In this document: positions 16,172 to 25,089 of the stretch, piece after piece
Layout: each line of letters begins with the position of its first letter
How positions within the stretch are numbered: the first letter of the stretch is position 1
Made by a program: the position numbers and the translations under genes
Notes under the pieces: model-generated
What the model saw: only the letters and a program-made list of their open reading frames with translations
What the model was told of the DNA's origin: nothing
Databases searched by the model: none
Assembly: GCF_001434915.1 (NCBI RefSeq)
Contig: NZ_AZEF01000032.1
Coordinates: forward strand, 1-64,000
Length of the DNA: 64,000 nt
DNA from: Liquorilactobacillus capillatus DSM 19910
Lineage (GTDB): Bacteria > Bacillota > Bacilli > Lactobacillales > Lactobacillaceae
Reading direction: 5' to 3'

Positions 16172-16603
16172 ATGGAAATTGAGAAAATTCAACCAGTTCC
16201 ACCAACGACAAAGGTTCAACCGATTGAGACTGATAATGATTTAGACGGAGCTAACTTAGACCTCCGCCGCCTAACACAAGACCTCTTGTCAGATAAGGGT
16301 GAAGATAAGCCAGCCAATGAACAGGTTGCGCCTAAACCTAAAGCCGAGAGTAAGAGTGATGAAGCCTTCCAAGCGATACCGCAGGCTCAGTTAGAACAGG
16401 CTGTAGATGAAATGAACAAGCATCTGCTGGGACGTGACGTCCGGATGCGTTTCAGAGTCCATAAAACTACGGGACGGACTTATGTCCAATTGATTAATAT
16501 GAAAAACGACGATGTTATCAAGGAGATCCCACCAACTAAGATGCTGGATGTAATTGGCAGTATCTGGAAACAGATGGGGATCGTTGTCGATAAGAAAGGA
16601 TAG
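16172..16603 (+). CDS. flaG: FlaG-family flagellar protein
   Basis: A 143-residue protein: a long charged and Pro/Lys-rich N-terminal half (residues 1-70) and the FlaG domain at about 75-140 (RDVRMRFRVHKTTGRTYVQL, then DVIKEIPPTKMLDVIG). FlaG proteins affect filament length. A GGGGAGG ribosome site lies seven bases before the ATG. It is the first gene of flaG-fliD-(fliT-like)-fliS; only ten bases separate it from fliD. Confidence 0.9.
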   Translation: MEIEKIQPVPPTTKVQPIETDNDLDGANLDLRRLTQDLLSDKGEDKPANEQVAPKPKAESKSDEAFQAIPQAQLEQAVDEMNKHLLGRDVRMRFRVHKTTGRTYVQLINMKNDDVIKEIPPTKMLDVIGSIWKQMGIVVDKKG

Positions 16604-16613
16604 TGAGTAAGCG

Positions 16614-18029
16614 ATGGCAAGTATAACAACTACTAATGGAATCAGTAGTACTTTAGGGCAGTATTCAGGAATTACAGCTGACGATGTTGAAAACCTGCTG
16701 CAGGCTGATTCAGTCGGTAAAATTAAGGCTCAAAATCAAATCACAACGCTGACTGATCAAAAAACAGCTTGGAGTGATGTTAAGACCCGCTTAAATAATT
16801 TCTTAACTAAGGTTACCGCCTTGCAATCTGATAATACTTATCAGACTAAGAAAGCAACAACGTCAGATGCAACGATTGCTTCGATTACTGGTGATACGAC
16901 AGCTACTGAAGGAACTTATGATTTAAAGGTTGATCAGTTAGCAACTGCCAGCAAGATCACCGGTACCCGGTTGGATGTTAAAAACAGTAAAACGGCTGTT
17001 GGAACTTCTGGTTCATTAACCTTAACTAGTGCGGAAACAGATACTGATGGGCAAGCCAAGACTTTCAGTTTTGATATCAGCGGCACTGATACCCTAAATG
17101 ATATTGCGGCTAAGATCAACAAACAAACCAGTAGTTCCAGTATCAAGGCTAGTGTGGTCGATAATCGTTTGATTTTAGCTGATAATAAGATGGGTGCACG
17201 TGATATTAGTGTTGCTGGTGATGCCGCAACAAGTCTAGGACTTGGAAGTGGCGCAACAACTGCCAAGGGCAAGTCAGCGATTTTTGAACTTGATGGTATG
17301 AAGGTCACCCGTGACACTAATACTGTTAACGATGTAATTGAGGGAACGACCTTTACACTCTCTAAGGCTAGTGACGACCATGCGACACTATCATTAACCA
17401 ATGATACTTCTAAGACGGTTTCCGCCGTTAAAGACTTGGTATCGCAGTATAATAGTTTAATGAGCTTGATCAGTGATGATCTGAGTGTGGGCGATCCTAG
17501 CAAGTCGGATAATACAACTGGTAAGTTAGCCGGTGACAGTGAATTGATGCGCTTGCAGTCATCCTTGCGGAATATGATTACCAACCCTTATGTTGCGGGT
17601 AGCACTTTGAACCCAAGCAAGGTTGGGATTTCCCTTGTCGATCGTGAAGGAACCTTGGGCTTAGATGAAGATAAGCTGAACAAAGCGATTACGGATGACC
17701 CGGCAGCTGTTAAAGACATGTTCTATCAGTCAACGAAGAGTTCAGTTGGAACAGTTACTTCTGAGTCTGGCTACGCCGCAGACTTGTCTAAGATGCTGAA
17801 TACTTACTTAGTTGATAGCTCAGCTAATAAGGGGATCATCGCAACTAAATCGGCAGGTTATGATTCTAGCGTCAAAGATTTGAATAAGCAGATCGACAGC
17901 TTTAACACGATGTTAGAAGCTAAGAAGACACAATATGTTGATATGTTTACCCGGCTTGACCAAGCAATGATGGAAGCACAATCACAGATGAGTTACTTTA
18001 CAAGTCAGACATCATCACTTTCAAGTTAA
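16614..18029 (+). CDS. fliD: Flagellar hook-associated protein 2 (filament cap)
   Basis: A 471-residue FliD. It has the N-terminal FliD domain (SGITADDVENLLQADSVGKI, residues 20-110) and the C-terminal domain (about 230-465) with SAVKDLVSQYNSLM and a terminal coiled-coil VKDLNKQIDSFNTMLEAKK that ends in FTRLDQAMMEAQSQMSYFTSQ. FliD sits on the tip of the filament and folds incoming flagellin. The length is usual for the family. The ribosome site AAAGGA overlaps the flaG stop, so the two are translationally close. Confidence 0.95.
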   Translation: MASITTTNGISSTLGQYSGITADDVENLLQADSVGKIKAQNQITTLTDQKTAWSDVKTRLNNFLTKVTALQSDNTYQTKKATTSDATIASITGDTTATEGTYDLKVDQLATASKITGTRLDVKNSKTAVGTSGSLTLTSAETDTDGQAKTFSFDISGTDTLNDIAAKINKQTSSSSIKASVVDNRLILADNKMGARDISVAGDAATSLGLGSGATTAKGKSAIFELDGMKVTRDTNTVNDVIEGTTFTLSKASDDHATLSLTNDTSKTVSAVKDLVSQYNSLMSLISDDLSVGDPSKSDNTTGKLAGDSELMRLQSSLRNMITNPYVAGSTLNPSKVGISLVDREGTLGLDEDKLNKAITDDPAAVKDMFYQSTKSSVGTVTSESGYAADLSKMLNTYLVDSSANKGIIATKSAGYDSSVKDLNKQIDSFNTMLEAKKTQYVDMFTRLDQAMMEAQSQMSYFTSQTSSLSS

Positions 18030-18044
18030 GAATAGGTGTGAGCA

Positions 18045-18386
18045 ATGGAATCAAAGCAGAATAAAGAACTATTAGAACAACTGGAGCAGTTAAATACACT
18101 TCTAGGTTCTTGGGATGAAAAGAGTCTGGAACAGGCCGAGCGTATTTTGAAGGATGCACAGGTAATGATATCTGTGTTGGACAGTCTCTCACTCAAACAA
18201 CTGACGAGCTCTGAAAAAGAAGTCGTTGACCATATTGTGGGGCGGTATGGTAAACTGGTGCATGTGCTTTCTGCTAAAAAGGGACGGCTGGCAAAACAGT
18301 ACACACAGCTGAATAAACCAAACAGCACGATCAGAACATATTTGCAGCAGGAACAAGGCGCGTCCCTGATCGACGTTGACTTTTAA
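18045..18386 (+). CDS. Putative flagellar export chaperone, FliT-like
   Basis: A 113-residue, strongly helical, highly charged protein between fliD and fliS, 15 bases after fliD and 16 bases before fliS. Heptad-like patterns (LLEQLEQLNTLLGSWDEKSL) suggest helical bundles. FliT, a FliD chaperone, is this size and occupies this position in other flagellar operons, but direct sequence similarity is not obvious to me. The call therefore rests mostly on position, size and composition. The acidic tail SLIDVDF is distinctive. Confidence 0.6.
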   Translation: MESKQNKELLEQLEQLNTLLGSWDEKSLEQAERILKDAQVMISVLDSLSLKQLTSSEKEVVDHIVGRYGKLVHVLSAKKGRLAKQYTQLNKPNSTIRTYLQQEQGASLIDVDF

Positions 18387-18402
18387 GGAGTGAATATAAA
18401 TA

Positions 18403-18780
18403 ATGGGTTACGAGAATGTTAAAAAAAGTTATTTAAAAAACCAGGTAATGAGTGCTTCACCTAATAAATTGATTGAAATGTTGTACCAAGGGGCAATTAA
18501 GAGTGTTAAAATTGCCGGGATCGCAATTGAAAATGATGACCCTAAAAAAGCTCATAAAGAATTGGTCCGTGCGCAAGATATCTTAATGGAGCTCAAAGGT
18601 TCGTTGAACACTGAAGTTGAGGGCGATGTTCCAGCTAACTTAGAATCGTTATATGATTTTATGAACGAACAGCTTGTTAAAGCCAACATTAATAAAGATC
18701 AGTCTTTATTGCCGCCAGTCGTTAAAATGCTGACGGAGCTACTTGATGCTTGGACGCAGATTACAACTGAAACAAAATAA
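18403..18780 (+). CDS. fliS: Flagellar export chaperone FliS
   Basis: A 125-residue FliS. MGYENVKKSYLKNQVMSASPNKLIEMLYQGAIKSVK is the standard start (segments ASPNKLIEMLY), and LESLYDFMNEQLVKANI follows in the second half. FliS binds the flagellin C-terminus and keeps it from polymerising before export. An AAGGAGTG ribosome site is present. It is the last gene of the flaG-fliD-fliT-like-fliS run, followed by a terminator. Confidence 0.95.
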   Translation: MGYENVKKSYLKNQVMSASPNKLIEMLYQGAIKSVKIAGIAIENDDPKKAHKELVRAQDILMELKGSLNTEVEGDVPANLESLYDFMNEQLVKANINKDQSLLPPVVKMLTELLDAWTQITTETK

Positions 18781-18796
18781 TTGAAAATCTTTCATA

Positions 18797-18833
18797 AACC
18801 CGTCTTGAATGGTTATTTTCAAGGCGGTTTTAA
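18797..18833 (+). terminator. Terminator after fliS
   Basis: AACCCGTCTTGAA / TTCAAGGCGGTT stem with G-U pairs, followed by TTTTAA. It begins 17 bases after the fliS stop and precedes the glycosyltransferase ribosome site. Confidence 0.65.
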
Positions 18834-18870
18834 TACATATAAGCTAATAAGTTATAAGGAGCAGTTATTT

Positions 18871-21063
18871 ATGAGTAAAATGAATAATAATACTGTCTGG
18901 GTATCACCAACAGCTAAGAAGACAGAATGTACGTTGACAATTTCCTTACTAGTTTCGAACAGTATTGCGACAATTCGCAAATGTTTGGAGTCTCTTCGAC
19001 CACTTTTAGAACAGGTTGATAGTGAATTAATTGTTGTCGATACTGTTGGAAAGGATAACTCCGATGGTTCACTAGAAATTTCCAGGGAGTATGCAGATAA
19101 AATAGTTCGTTTTGAGTGGTGTGATGATTTTGCAGCTGCGCGTAATGCTGGGTTGAAGTTAGCACAAGGAAAATGGTTCCTCTTTATTGATGATGATGAA
19201 TGGTTTGATAATGTTGATGAGTTTATAACTTTCTTTAAGAACTCCGATGAATCTAAAAAATATAATACTTTATTTTTCAATAAGCACAACTATCAAAATC
19301 TTGAAGGCACGAGTTATGGTGAAATTAAAGTTCCGCAATGTATAAGGCTCACTAAAGATATGTTTTTCAAAGGAAGAGTACATGAACAGTTAACTGTAAG
19401 CCGTTTACCTTTTAAGCATATCAATGCATTTGTTCATCATTATGGCTATGTTGGAAAACTTAGTAAAGAGAAAGTTGAACGGAATGAGAAACTATTAAAA
19501 GAATCTTTACGTGAAAATCCGCAGAATATGCATATGTGGGCGCAGTTACTCGCAGGCTATGGCATTAAAACAGCTGAGAATAGAAAAAAGGTAAAGAAAG
19601 AAGCTCAAGCAGCTTTAAAGCAATTTGAACAGATTCAAGAAAAGGATAATGGTCTTCAACGAGATGGGTTTACGGTGTTAGCTTATTTGCTAAGAGTTTT
19701 AATGGCAGAGAAAGAATGGCTGGCAGCACTGGAAACCAAAGAGAAATACGAAGAGCTGCTAAAGCTTTCTCAATATGAACATTGTATTTTAGATAATCTT
19801 GCCTATATTTTGTTCATTAATTTAAAAAATGAAAAAGAAGCTACCAAGTATGTTTTAGACTACATTAAAAACTATTGTTGGTTACAGAAGCATGAAGAAG
19901 AGTACCTTAATCAAGAGTCCTTCTATTTTCAGAATGATGTTTCTGAGGCAAAACTTTTCGGATTAAGCGCTAGTCTTTTGAGTCGTGAAAGGGAAAACGA
20001 AAATTGGCAGAAAATTTTAAATACGGCAACAAAACTTCCATGGGCGAATAATGTTAAGTATATTAACAGAATTTTAGCGATTGTTTTACTTGCAGCATAT
20101 CATGAAAGTGATTTGAAGATTATGCAGACTATCTGTGATCAGATAACAACCAATGATGGTAAGCTCCCATTGATTTTCGGAATAGCAGTTAGAGCATTGA
20201 AGGAAAGTACTGAAGTTGATGAGAAGGAGTTCACATCTTTTGTTGCAAGAATTAAAAGCAAGGATAGCTTTATTCTAATTCAACAAGCCTTAGTAGCTGA
20301 AGGGACAAGTGTTTTTGAGCAAAAATTAAAGAAGTTGCAAAAAGCACGAGTAAGCTGTACTGTTCCTAATGAAGAGCTGTTTTCATTGTTAATTCGTAAC
20401 AAGCTTGATCCAACGTTGCACACTGAGTCGCTATCTTATGAAGAATGGCTGGCAGCTGTAAACCAAATTGTAACTATATATGCTAAGAAGCGTTCGCAAA
20501 TTCCAGCTTTTGCTGAACAAATTGAACAAGTTTGGAATTTATGTTCAAAACGTGAGTTATTGTTAATGTCATTGCGGCATAACTATTTATTTAGCCCAGA
20601 TATTACAACATCTGAAATTAAAAATGAGTTAGGAGCATATGCAGATAATGTGGTTAACTTCGCGCAGATGATCTATCTGCCTGAATTATTAGCGGGTAAA
20701 ACATCTAGTATGCTGCCAAGTGAGATTCGTTTTGGGATCTTTGTTCAACGAGCAGTTAATGAACGGAAAGCAGGTCATGAAGCTCAATACTTAGCTAATT
20801 TACGCAAGGGATTGGAGTATTATGAAGCTGCAGACCGGCTGATAAAACGATTGCTGCGAGAATATGACGAAAAAGATCAAAAACAACAGCAGATTAATGA
20901 TGAAATGGTTCGTTTAGGTAGTCAGGTCAAGGTTCAGATACTTGAGATGTTGCAGCAAGGTGAGAATCAGCAAGCTGAATCGCTTATTCTTGAGTTAGCT
21001 CAATTATTACCAAATGATTTAGAAGTTAGGAGATTATGGGCTTTGTGCCACCGGGGAGTGTAA
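18871..21063 (+). CDS. GT2 glycosyltransferase with long helical repeat region
   Basis: From the ATG at 18871 (AAGGAG upstream; a longer frame to 18781 crosses the fliS terminator) the protein has 730 residues. Residues about 20-240 form a GT-A family 2 domain: TISLLVSNSIATIRKCLESL, ELIVVDTVGKDNSDGS, FAAARNAGLKLAQGKWFLFI and the metal-binding DDDEW. The remaining 490 residues are helical and tetratricopeptide-like. This GT2-plus-TPR layout is seen in protein O-glycosyltransferases, and the location right after hag-fliD-fliS suggests that the filament protein is the acceptor. That target is inference. Confidence 0.8.
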   Translation: MSKMNNNTVWVSPTAKKTECTLTISLLVSNSIATIRKCLESLRPLLEQVDSELIVVDTVGKDNSDGSLEISREYADKIVRFEWCDDFAAARNAGLKLAQGKWFLFIDDDEWFDNVDEFITFFKNSDESKKYNTLFFNKHNYQNLEGTSYGEIKVPQCIRLTKDMFFKGRVHEQLTVSRLPFKHINAFVHHYGYVGKLSKEKVERNEKLLKESLRENPQNMHMWAQLLAGYGIKTAENRKKVKKEAQAALKQFEQIQEKDNGLQRDGFTVLAYLLRVLMAEKEWLAALETKEKYEELLKLSQYEHCILDNLAYILFINLKNEKEATKYVLDYIKNYCWLQKHEEEYLNQESFYFQNDVSEAKLFGLSASLLSRERENENWQKILNTATKLPWANNVKYINRILAIVLLAAYHESDLKIMQTICDQITTNDGKLPLIFGIAVRALKESTEVDEKEFTSFVARIKSKDSFILIQQALVAEGTSVFEQKLKKLQKARVSCTVPNEELFSLLIRNKLDPTLHTESLSYEEWLAAVNQIVTIYAKKRSQIPAFAEQIEQVWNLCSKRELLLMSLRHNYLFSPDITTSEIKNELGAYADNVVNFAQMIYLPELLAGKTSSMLPSEIRFGIFVQRAVNERKAGHEAQYLANLRKGLEYYEAADRLIKRLLREYDEKDQKQQQINDEMVRLGSQVKVQILEMLQQGENQQAESLILELAQLLPNDLEVRRLWALCHRGV

Positions 21064-21081
21064 AGATTTGGGGGAAATAAA

Positions 21082-22215
21082 ATGAAGCTAAACAGAAAGT
21101 TAATGTTGTTCTTATCAATTACTGGTTTATTATTGACAACTACCGCCTGCAGTTCCAACAGTCAGCCTGCCTTTGTCAATAAAGACAGTAAAAGCACGTC
21201 TACGCAGAAAAAGACGGTCAAGACTTCGACGAAGAAGGAGAAGAATGGTGCTACAGTTGCTTCTTCTAGTTCGAAGGACACGGGTTCAGGTAGCATTAAT
21301 AGTACTTCAGCTAAGCAAACTGATTACTGGAATGGTGCTAAAGCAACTGCGTTGAGCAAGTTTATGGACCAATGGCAGGAGACGATGGATCAGCAATATG
21401 CGAGTTATACACCAGCTAAGAATGTTAATTTCTATGGGTTAAAGTACCCCGATGAGTTGGCGCAGAAGACGACCGCGGTTGATGATCAACAGATTCCAAT
21501 TGAATGGTCAGATACAGGCCGCGGCAACAAGGACTATGAAGTAGTGGCTGTCTATTCTGATGCTGAGTACACTCATAATATGAGTCAGCACCTATATCTT
21601 TTTGTATTGCATGATGGCGAACCAGAAGTACTGATTACCCAACAAAACCAGGGGATGCCAGATCATTTGATCCACTTCAAACAAACAGAGAATACTGTTT
21701 TAAGCACGGGCTTCGCCAATATTGTTAAGGGACGAAGCGCAACCGTCCCGAGTTCAAGCAAACAGAGTAAGAGCTCAAGTCAGAATTCGGCTTTAACTGT
21801 TCCCGCGGCCTTGAAACGGACCTGGTATGGTTATGATGATGAGGGGAAGCTTAATACGGTTACGATTACAGCTGATACTTTGACCTCCAGTGGTTCTAAG
21901 ATTTACTTGCATACACGTGATGCCAATATTGACCCATCAAAAGAACCACAGCATGATGATTGGGCCAGTGCTAGCACAGCTAATGTTCGCGGAATTAATT
22001 TTCTGAATATTAGGGGCTGGAACCAAACAGCTGGAGCTGGTGAGAGCTATGGAGTGAAACAGGAAAATGTTGATGGACAAAACATTGATGTTATGATCGA
22101 AGCAGGTGGTGCTGGCGTATGGTGTTCGCAGACCTATTATACTTCGGCTGATTTAGCTAAAAAACAGCAAGGTCAGAAGTATGATGATATTATCTACTAT
22201 GATGATGCCGATTAG
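21082..22215 (+). CDS. DUF4767-domain lipoprotein
   Basis: A 377-residue secreted lipoprotein. The signal peptide ends in LLTTTACSSNS, a lipobox-like site with Cys at 23. A Ser/Thr/Lys linker (residues 28-75) precedes a DUF4767-like domain starting at YWNGAKATALSKFMDQWQ. The second half (about 240-377) is a separate globular region beginning VPAALKRTWYGYDDEGK. Function unknown; anchoring to the outer membrane face is expected. It begins 18 bases after the glycosyltransferase gene and may be co-transcribed with it. Confidence 0.82.
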   Translation: MKLNRKLMLFLSITGLLLTTTACSSNSQPAFVNKDSKSTSTQKKTVKTSTKKEKNGATVASSSSKDTGSGSINSTSAKQTDYWNGAKATALSKFMDQWQETMDQQYASYTPAKNVNFYGLKYPDELAQKTTAVDDQQIPIEWSDTGRGNKDYEVVAVYSDAEYTHNMSQHLYLFVLHDGEPEVLITQQNQGMPDHLIHFKQTENTVLSTGFANIVKGRSATVPSSSKQSKSSSQNSALTVPAALKRTWYGYDDEGKLNTVTITADTLTSSGSKIYLHTRDANIDPSKEPQHDDWASASTANVRGINFLNIRGWNQTAGAGESYGVKQENVDGQNIDVMIEAGGAGVWCSQTYYTSADLAKKQQGQKYDDIIYYDDAD

Positions 22216-22249
22216 AGCAGTTTATTGAACTTTTAAGGAAGTGCTGGGG

Positions 22250-22900
22250 ATGGGTAAAGTAACTGAGTTTAAACTCAGGGGGTCAGCGGAGCTTAAAGAT
22301 CCGATGGCTGCGTATATGAAAAACAAGTTTTCTTTTGTTGGAGTCAAAACACCTGCACGTAAACAGCAATCTAAAGAATACATCAAACTGAGCAAGAAAA
22401 TGCCGTTACAAGAGCTTTTGCATACAATCAGCGAGCTTTATCAGCAGTCCGCACGTGAGTATCAGTATGTAGCAATTGATATGTGTTTTGCGAATATTAG
22501 ACGTTTTTCGTTTACTGAGATAAGTGATTTCACGCAGTATGTGATGCAGAAATCATGGTGGGATTCAGTTGATGCTTGGCGTAAGGTTTTTGGCAAGTAT
22601 GTACAGCTTCATCTTAATGAGAAGCAGCAGCTCTTTGAACTTTTTTACAAGCATGATGATTTTTGGATGAGACGAATTGCTATTTTACTGCAACTTTTTG
22701 AAAAAGAGACTTTGGATAAAGAAATGTTAGCATCAGCGATTCTTTATGACCAACAGACAGATGAGTTTTTTATTCAAAAGGCAATTGGCTGGGCATTACG
22801 CAATTACAGCAAGTTTGATCCGCAGTGGGTTAAACATTTCGTTGTGGAGCATGATTTAAGCAAGCTGGCAACGCGAGAAGCGAGTGTCTATCTGACGTAA
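22250..22900 (+). CDS. AlkD-like DNA alkylation repair protein
   Basis: A 216-residue all-helical protein of the AlkD/HEAT-like DNA glycosylase family, which removes N3- and N7-alkylated purines. Signature segments are the N-terminal MAAYMKNKFSFVGVKTPARK and the DSVDAWRKVFGKYVQ and WMRRIAILLQL stretches; FFIQKAIGWALRNYSKFDP is the conserved C-terminal part. I prefer ATG 22250 with AAGGA upstream; GTG at 22241 lies directly on that ribosome site. A terminator follows at 22993. Confidence 0.9.
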   Translation: MGKVTEFKLRGSAELKDPMAAYMKNKFSFVGVKTPARKQQSKEYIKLSKKMPLQELLHTISELYQQSAREYQYVAIDMCFANIRRFSFTEISDFTQYVMQKSWWDSVDAWRKVFGKYVQLHLNEKQQLFELFYKHDDFWMRRIAILLQLFEKETLDKEMLASAILYDQQTDEFFIQKAIGWALRNYSKFDPQWVKHFVVEHDLSKLATREASVYLT

Positions 22901-22992
22901 ATTATTTATGTATAGAAGATGAGTCATACCAGTTTGCAGAGCTGAGTTGATTACCTTTTTTTTCTTGAGTTCTTCTTCAACTAAATTTTCGT

Positions 22993-23038
22993 AAAGCACG
23001 CAAAAGCCTTTTATTGAAAGGCTTTTTTTTAGTGCTTT
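22993..23038 (+). terminator. Terminator after the alkD-like gene
   Basis: AAAAGCCTTT / GAAAGGCTTTT with a short loop followed by TTTTTTT, enclosed by an outer AAGCAC/GTGCTT pair. Confidence 0.8.
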
Positions 23039-23102
23039 GACCGCTTAAGTTTTATTATAAAAGAGTGTCTACAATATGATTACATCTTAAGGAGCCACTA
23101 TC

Positions 23103-23741
23103 ATGAATCTATTTGATCCAACTCTCGCGCTAGATTCACTGCCAACCATTCTCAGTGGACTACCGCTTTCACTATTTTTGCTAGTTATTTGTTTTACCCT
23201 CGCCAATATTGGCGGTATTCTGATAATGCTGCTGCGAATCAGCCAGCGGCGCTTGCTCAGCCTTTTTGCGCGCTTCTACATTTCATTTTTTAGAGGAGTA
23301 CCAGTACTGGTTGTCTTATTTTTGACTTACTTCGGGGCCAACATGGACGCGATTCCTGCCGCTATCCTATCATTAACGCTTGTTTCCAGTGCCTTTGTGG
23401 CGGAATACTACCGTTCTGCACTGATTGGGATTAACCAGACACAGAATGACGCAGCTCGTGCACTAGGTCTTTCAAGCCTTGAAACAATGCGTTACGTGAT
23501 CCTCCCACAGGCTTTTCGAATTGCACTACCTGCTCTGGGTAATGTACTCCTAGATATGTTTAAGGGGACCTCCCTTGCGGCGATGATTACCGTCTCAGAG
23601 ATGTTTATGAAAGCTAAGATCACGGCTGGAGCCAGTCAAGATTATATGACCATTTACATCGTGATCGCCATTATTTACTGGCTGGTCTGCTGTGGACTAA
23701 GTTTCCTTGAGCAATTAGCCGAGCGCCGCTTTCACTATTAG
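23103..23741 (+). CDS. Amino-acid ABC transporter permease
   Basis: A 212-residue HisM/GlnP-type permease with about five membrane helices. The ISFFRGVPVLVVLFLTYFG segment and the EAA loop near QNDAARALGLSSLETMRYVILPQAFRIALP are typical of polar amino-acid uptake systems. AAGGAG precedes the ATG. It is followed 102 bases later by a substrate-binding protein, but no ATPase gene is adjacent; it may use the ATPase of another system, such as that at 41.3 kb. Confidence 0.9.
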   Translation: MNLFDPTLALDSLPTILSGLPLSLFLLVICFTLANIGGILIMLLRISQRRLLSLFARFYISFFRGVPVLVVLFLTYFGANMDAIPAAILSLTLVSSAFVAEYYRSALIGINQTQNDAARALGLSSLETMRYVILPQAFRIALPALGNVLLDMFKGTSLAAMITVSEMFMKAKITAGASQDYMTIYIVIAIIYWLVCCGLSFLEQLAERRFHY

Positions 23742-23768
23742 TTTTTGGCTAGCTAGTCGCTTTAGTTG

Positions 23769-23782
23769 TGAAAACGATTTCC
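23769..23782. promoter_or_regulatory. Candidate catabolite-responsive element
   Basis: TGAAAACGATTTCC matches the cre consensus TGWAANCGNTNWCA in 13 of 14 positions. It lies between the permease and the binding-protein genes, suggesting CcpA control of the binding-protein transcript. Confidence 0.5.
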
Positions 23783-23843
23783 AAGAGCTATTATTAAACT
23801 TGTTAATAATTAAAAGGTTACTTAAACAGGGGGGAAATTACAG

Positions 23844-24701
23844 ATGTTACGAAAGAAATGGTTATTTTCATTAGTACTCACAGTTACTTGTATCTTAGGG
23901 CTGGTTGATACAGGCAGTATCAGTGCCGCCAGCAGCAATGATACCTTGACAGTTGCGACGTCGGGGACACTTTATCCGACCTCGTATCACGATTCCAAGA
24001 CAAAAAAACTGACTGGATATGACGTCGAGGTTATTAAGGCAGTCGCTAAAAAGATGCATAAGAAAGTGGTCTTTAAGGAATATAATGTTGACGGTATGCT
24101 GACGGCGGTCAAGTCTGGTAAGGCTGATGTGGCGATCAATGATTTTGCGATCTCGCCTGTCAGACAAAAGAGCTATCTGATGTCAACACCGATCAAGCAC
24201 TCTTTCAACAGTTTGGTAGTGCGTGCAAATGATAATTCTGGAATTCACAAGTGGGCGGACCTTAAAGGAAAGCGTTCCGCGGGTGAAGCAGGAACTAACT
24301 ACCAGCGACTGGCACAACAGTTGGGTGCTAAACCAGTTAATTATGATAACGTGACTAACGATATTTACCTCAGAGATGTCAAGAAGGGTAAAACTGACTT
24401 TATCATGAACGACTACTACCTGCAAAAACTGGCGCTTAAGGCAGTACCTAATAATGGACTTAAGATTATTCCGAACATGTACTTTACGACCAATGAAGAC
24501 GGTAAGGGTGAAGGTATTATCATCGGCAAGAGTAACAAGAAATTGCAGAAGCAGGTCAATACTCAGCTTGCTCAATTAAAAAAGAATGGTTCGCTATCTA
24601 AGATGGCCAAGAAGTACTATGGGGCTGATGTTACAAAGAAGCCAAGTGTACACATCTCAAAAAAATTTACTATTCAAAGTAATAAGTATGCTGGTCAGTA
24701 A
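23844..24701 (+). CDS. Family 3 amino-acid substrate-binding protein
   Basis: A 285-residue extracellular solute-binding protein. The signal sequence (residues 1-30, SISAAS cleavage region) lacks a proper lipobox, so it may be secreted or held by an uncleaved anchor rather than lipidated. LTGYDVEVIKAVAKKM, GKADVAINDFAISPVRQKSY and the late segment KKNGSLSKMAKKYYGADV are family 3 landmarks. It pairs with the permease upstream; a candidate cre site lies between them. Confidence 0.9.
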   Translation: MLRKKWLFSLVLTVTCILGLVDTGSISAASSNDTLTVATSGTLYPTSYHDSKTKKLTGYDVEVIKAVAKKMHKKVVFKEYNVDGMLTAVKSGKADVAINDFAISPVRQKSYLMSTPIKHSFNSLVVRANDNSGIHKWADLKGKRSAGEAGTNYQRLAQQLGAKPVNYDNVTNDIYLRDVKKGKTDFIMNDYYLQKLALKAVPNNGLKIIPNMYFTTNEDGKGEGIIIGKSNKKLQKQVNTQLAQLKKNGSLSKMAKKYYGADVTKKPSVHISKKFTIQSNKYAGQ

Positions 24702-24743
24702 TTCATCATTGTAATTTTTTTGAAGAGGAGTTAAACTACTTCT

Positions 24744-25031
24744 ATGAATATCGAAATAGAAAAAGAAAATAAACTAGCAGAGTTATTTGGTGCTCTCAGC
24801 GAGCCTAATAGAATTAGGATAATCAAAATTTTAAGAGATAGTAAGCGCGAGCTGAATTGCAGTGAGGTAAGTAGTTTGCTTAAAATTGCTCCCTCAACGG
24901 TTTCATATCATTTTAAGGCCTTGCGTCAAGCGGGTCTGACTAAAACAAGACAGCAGGCACAAACAAAATATTTATCGTTGAACGTGGAAACGTTCGCCAA
25001 ATATTTACCTGGTTTTCTGGATTCACTATGA
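24744..25031 (+). CDS. ArsR-family transcriptional regulator
   Basis: A 95-residue winged HTH of the ArsR/SmtB class (LFGALSEPNRIRIIKILRDS, CSEVSSLLKIAPSTVSYHFKAL). The classical alpha3 metal motif CVC is not present, though Cys in ELNCSEVS is near that place, so metal sensing is uncertain. It lies 58 bases upstream of a glutathione S-transferase-like gene, which it probably regulates. Confidence 0.9.
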   Translation: MNIEIEKENKLAELFGALSEPNRIRIIKILRDSKRELNCSEVSSLLKIAPSTVSYHFKALRQAGLTKTRQQAQTKYLSLNVETFAKYLPGFLDSL

Positions 25032-25089
25032 ATCCTTTTTCTTTTAGAATTTTATTTCGATAAATATAGAAATAGAAAGAAGTATAATA

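Noticed and set aside
16934-17584. A 216-residue reverse frame inside fliD
   Set aside because: It lies entirely opposite fliD, has no ribosome site and its composition mirrors the Thr/Asp-rich fliD codons; a shadow frame.
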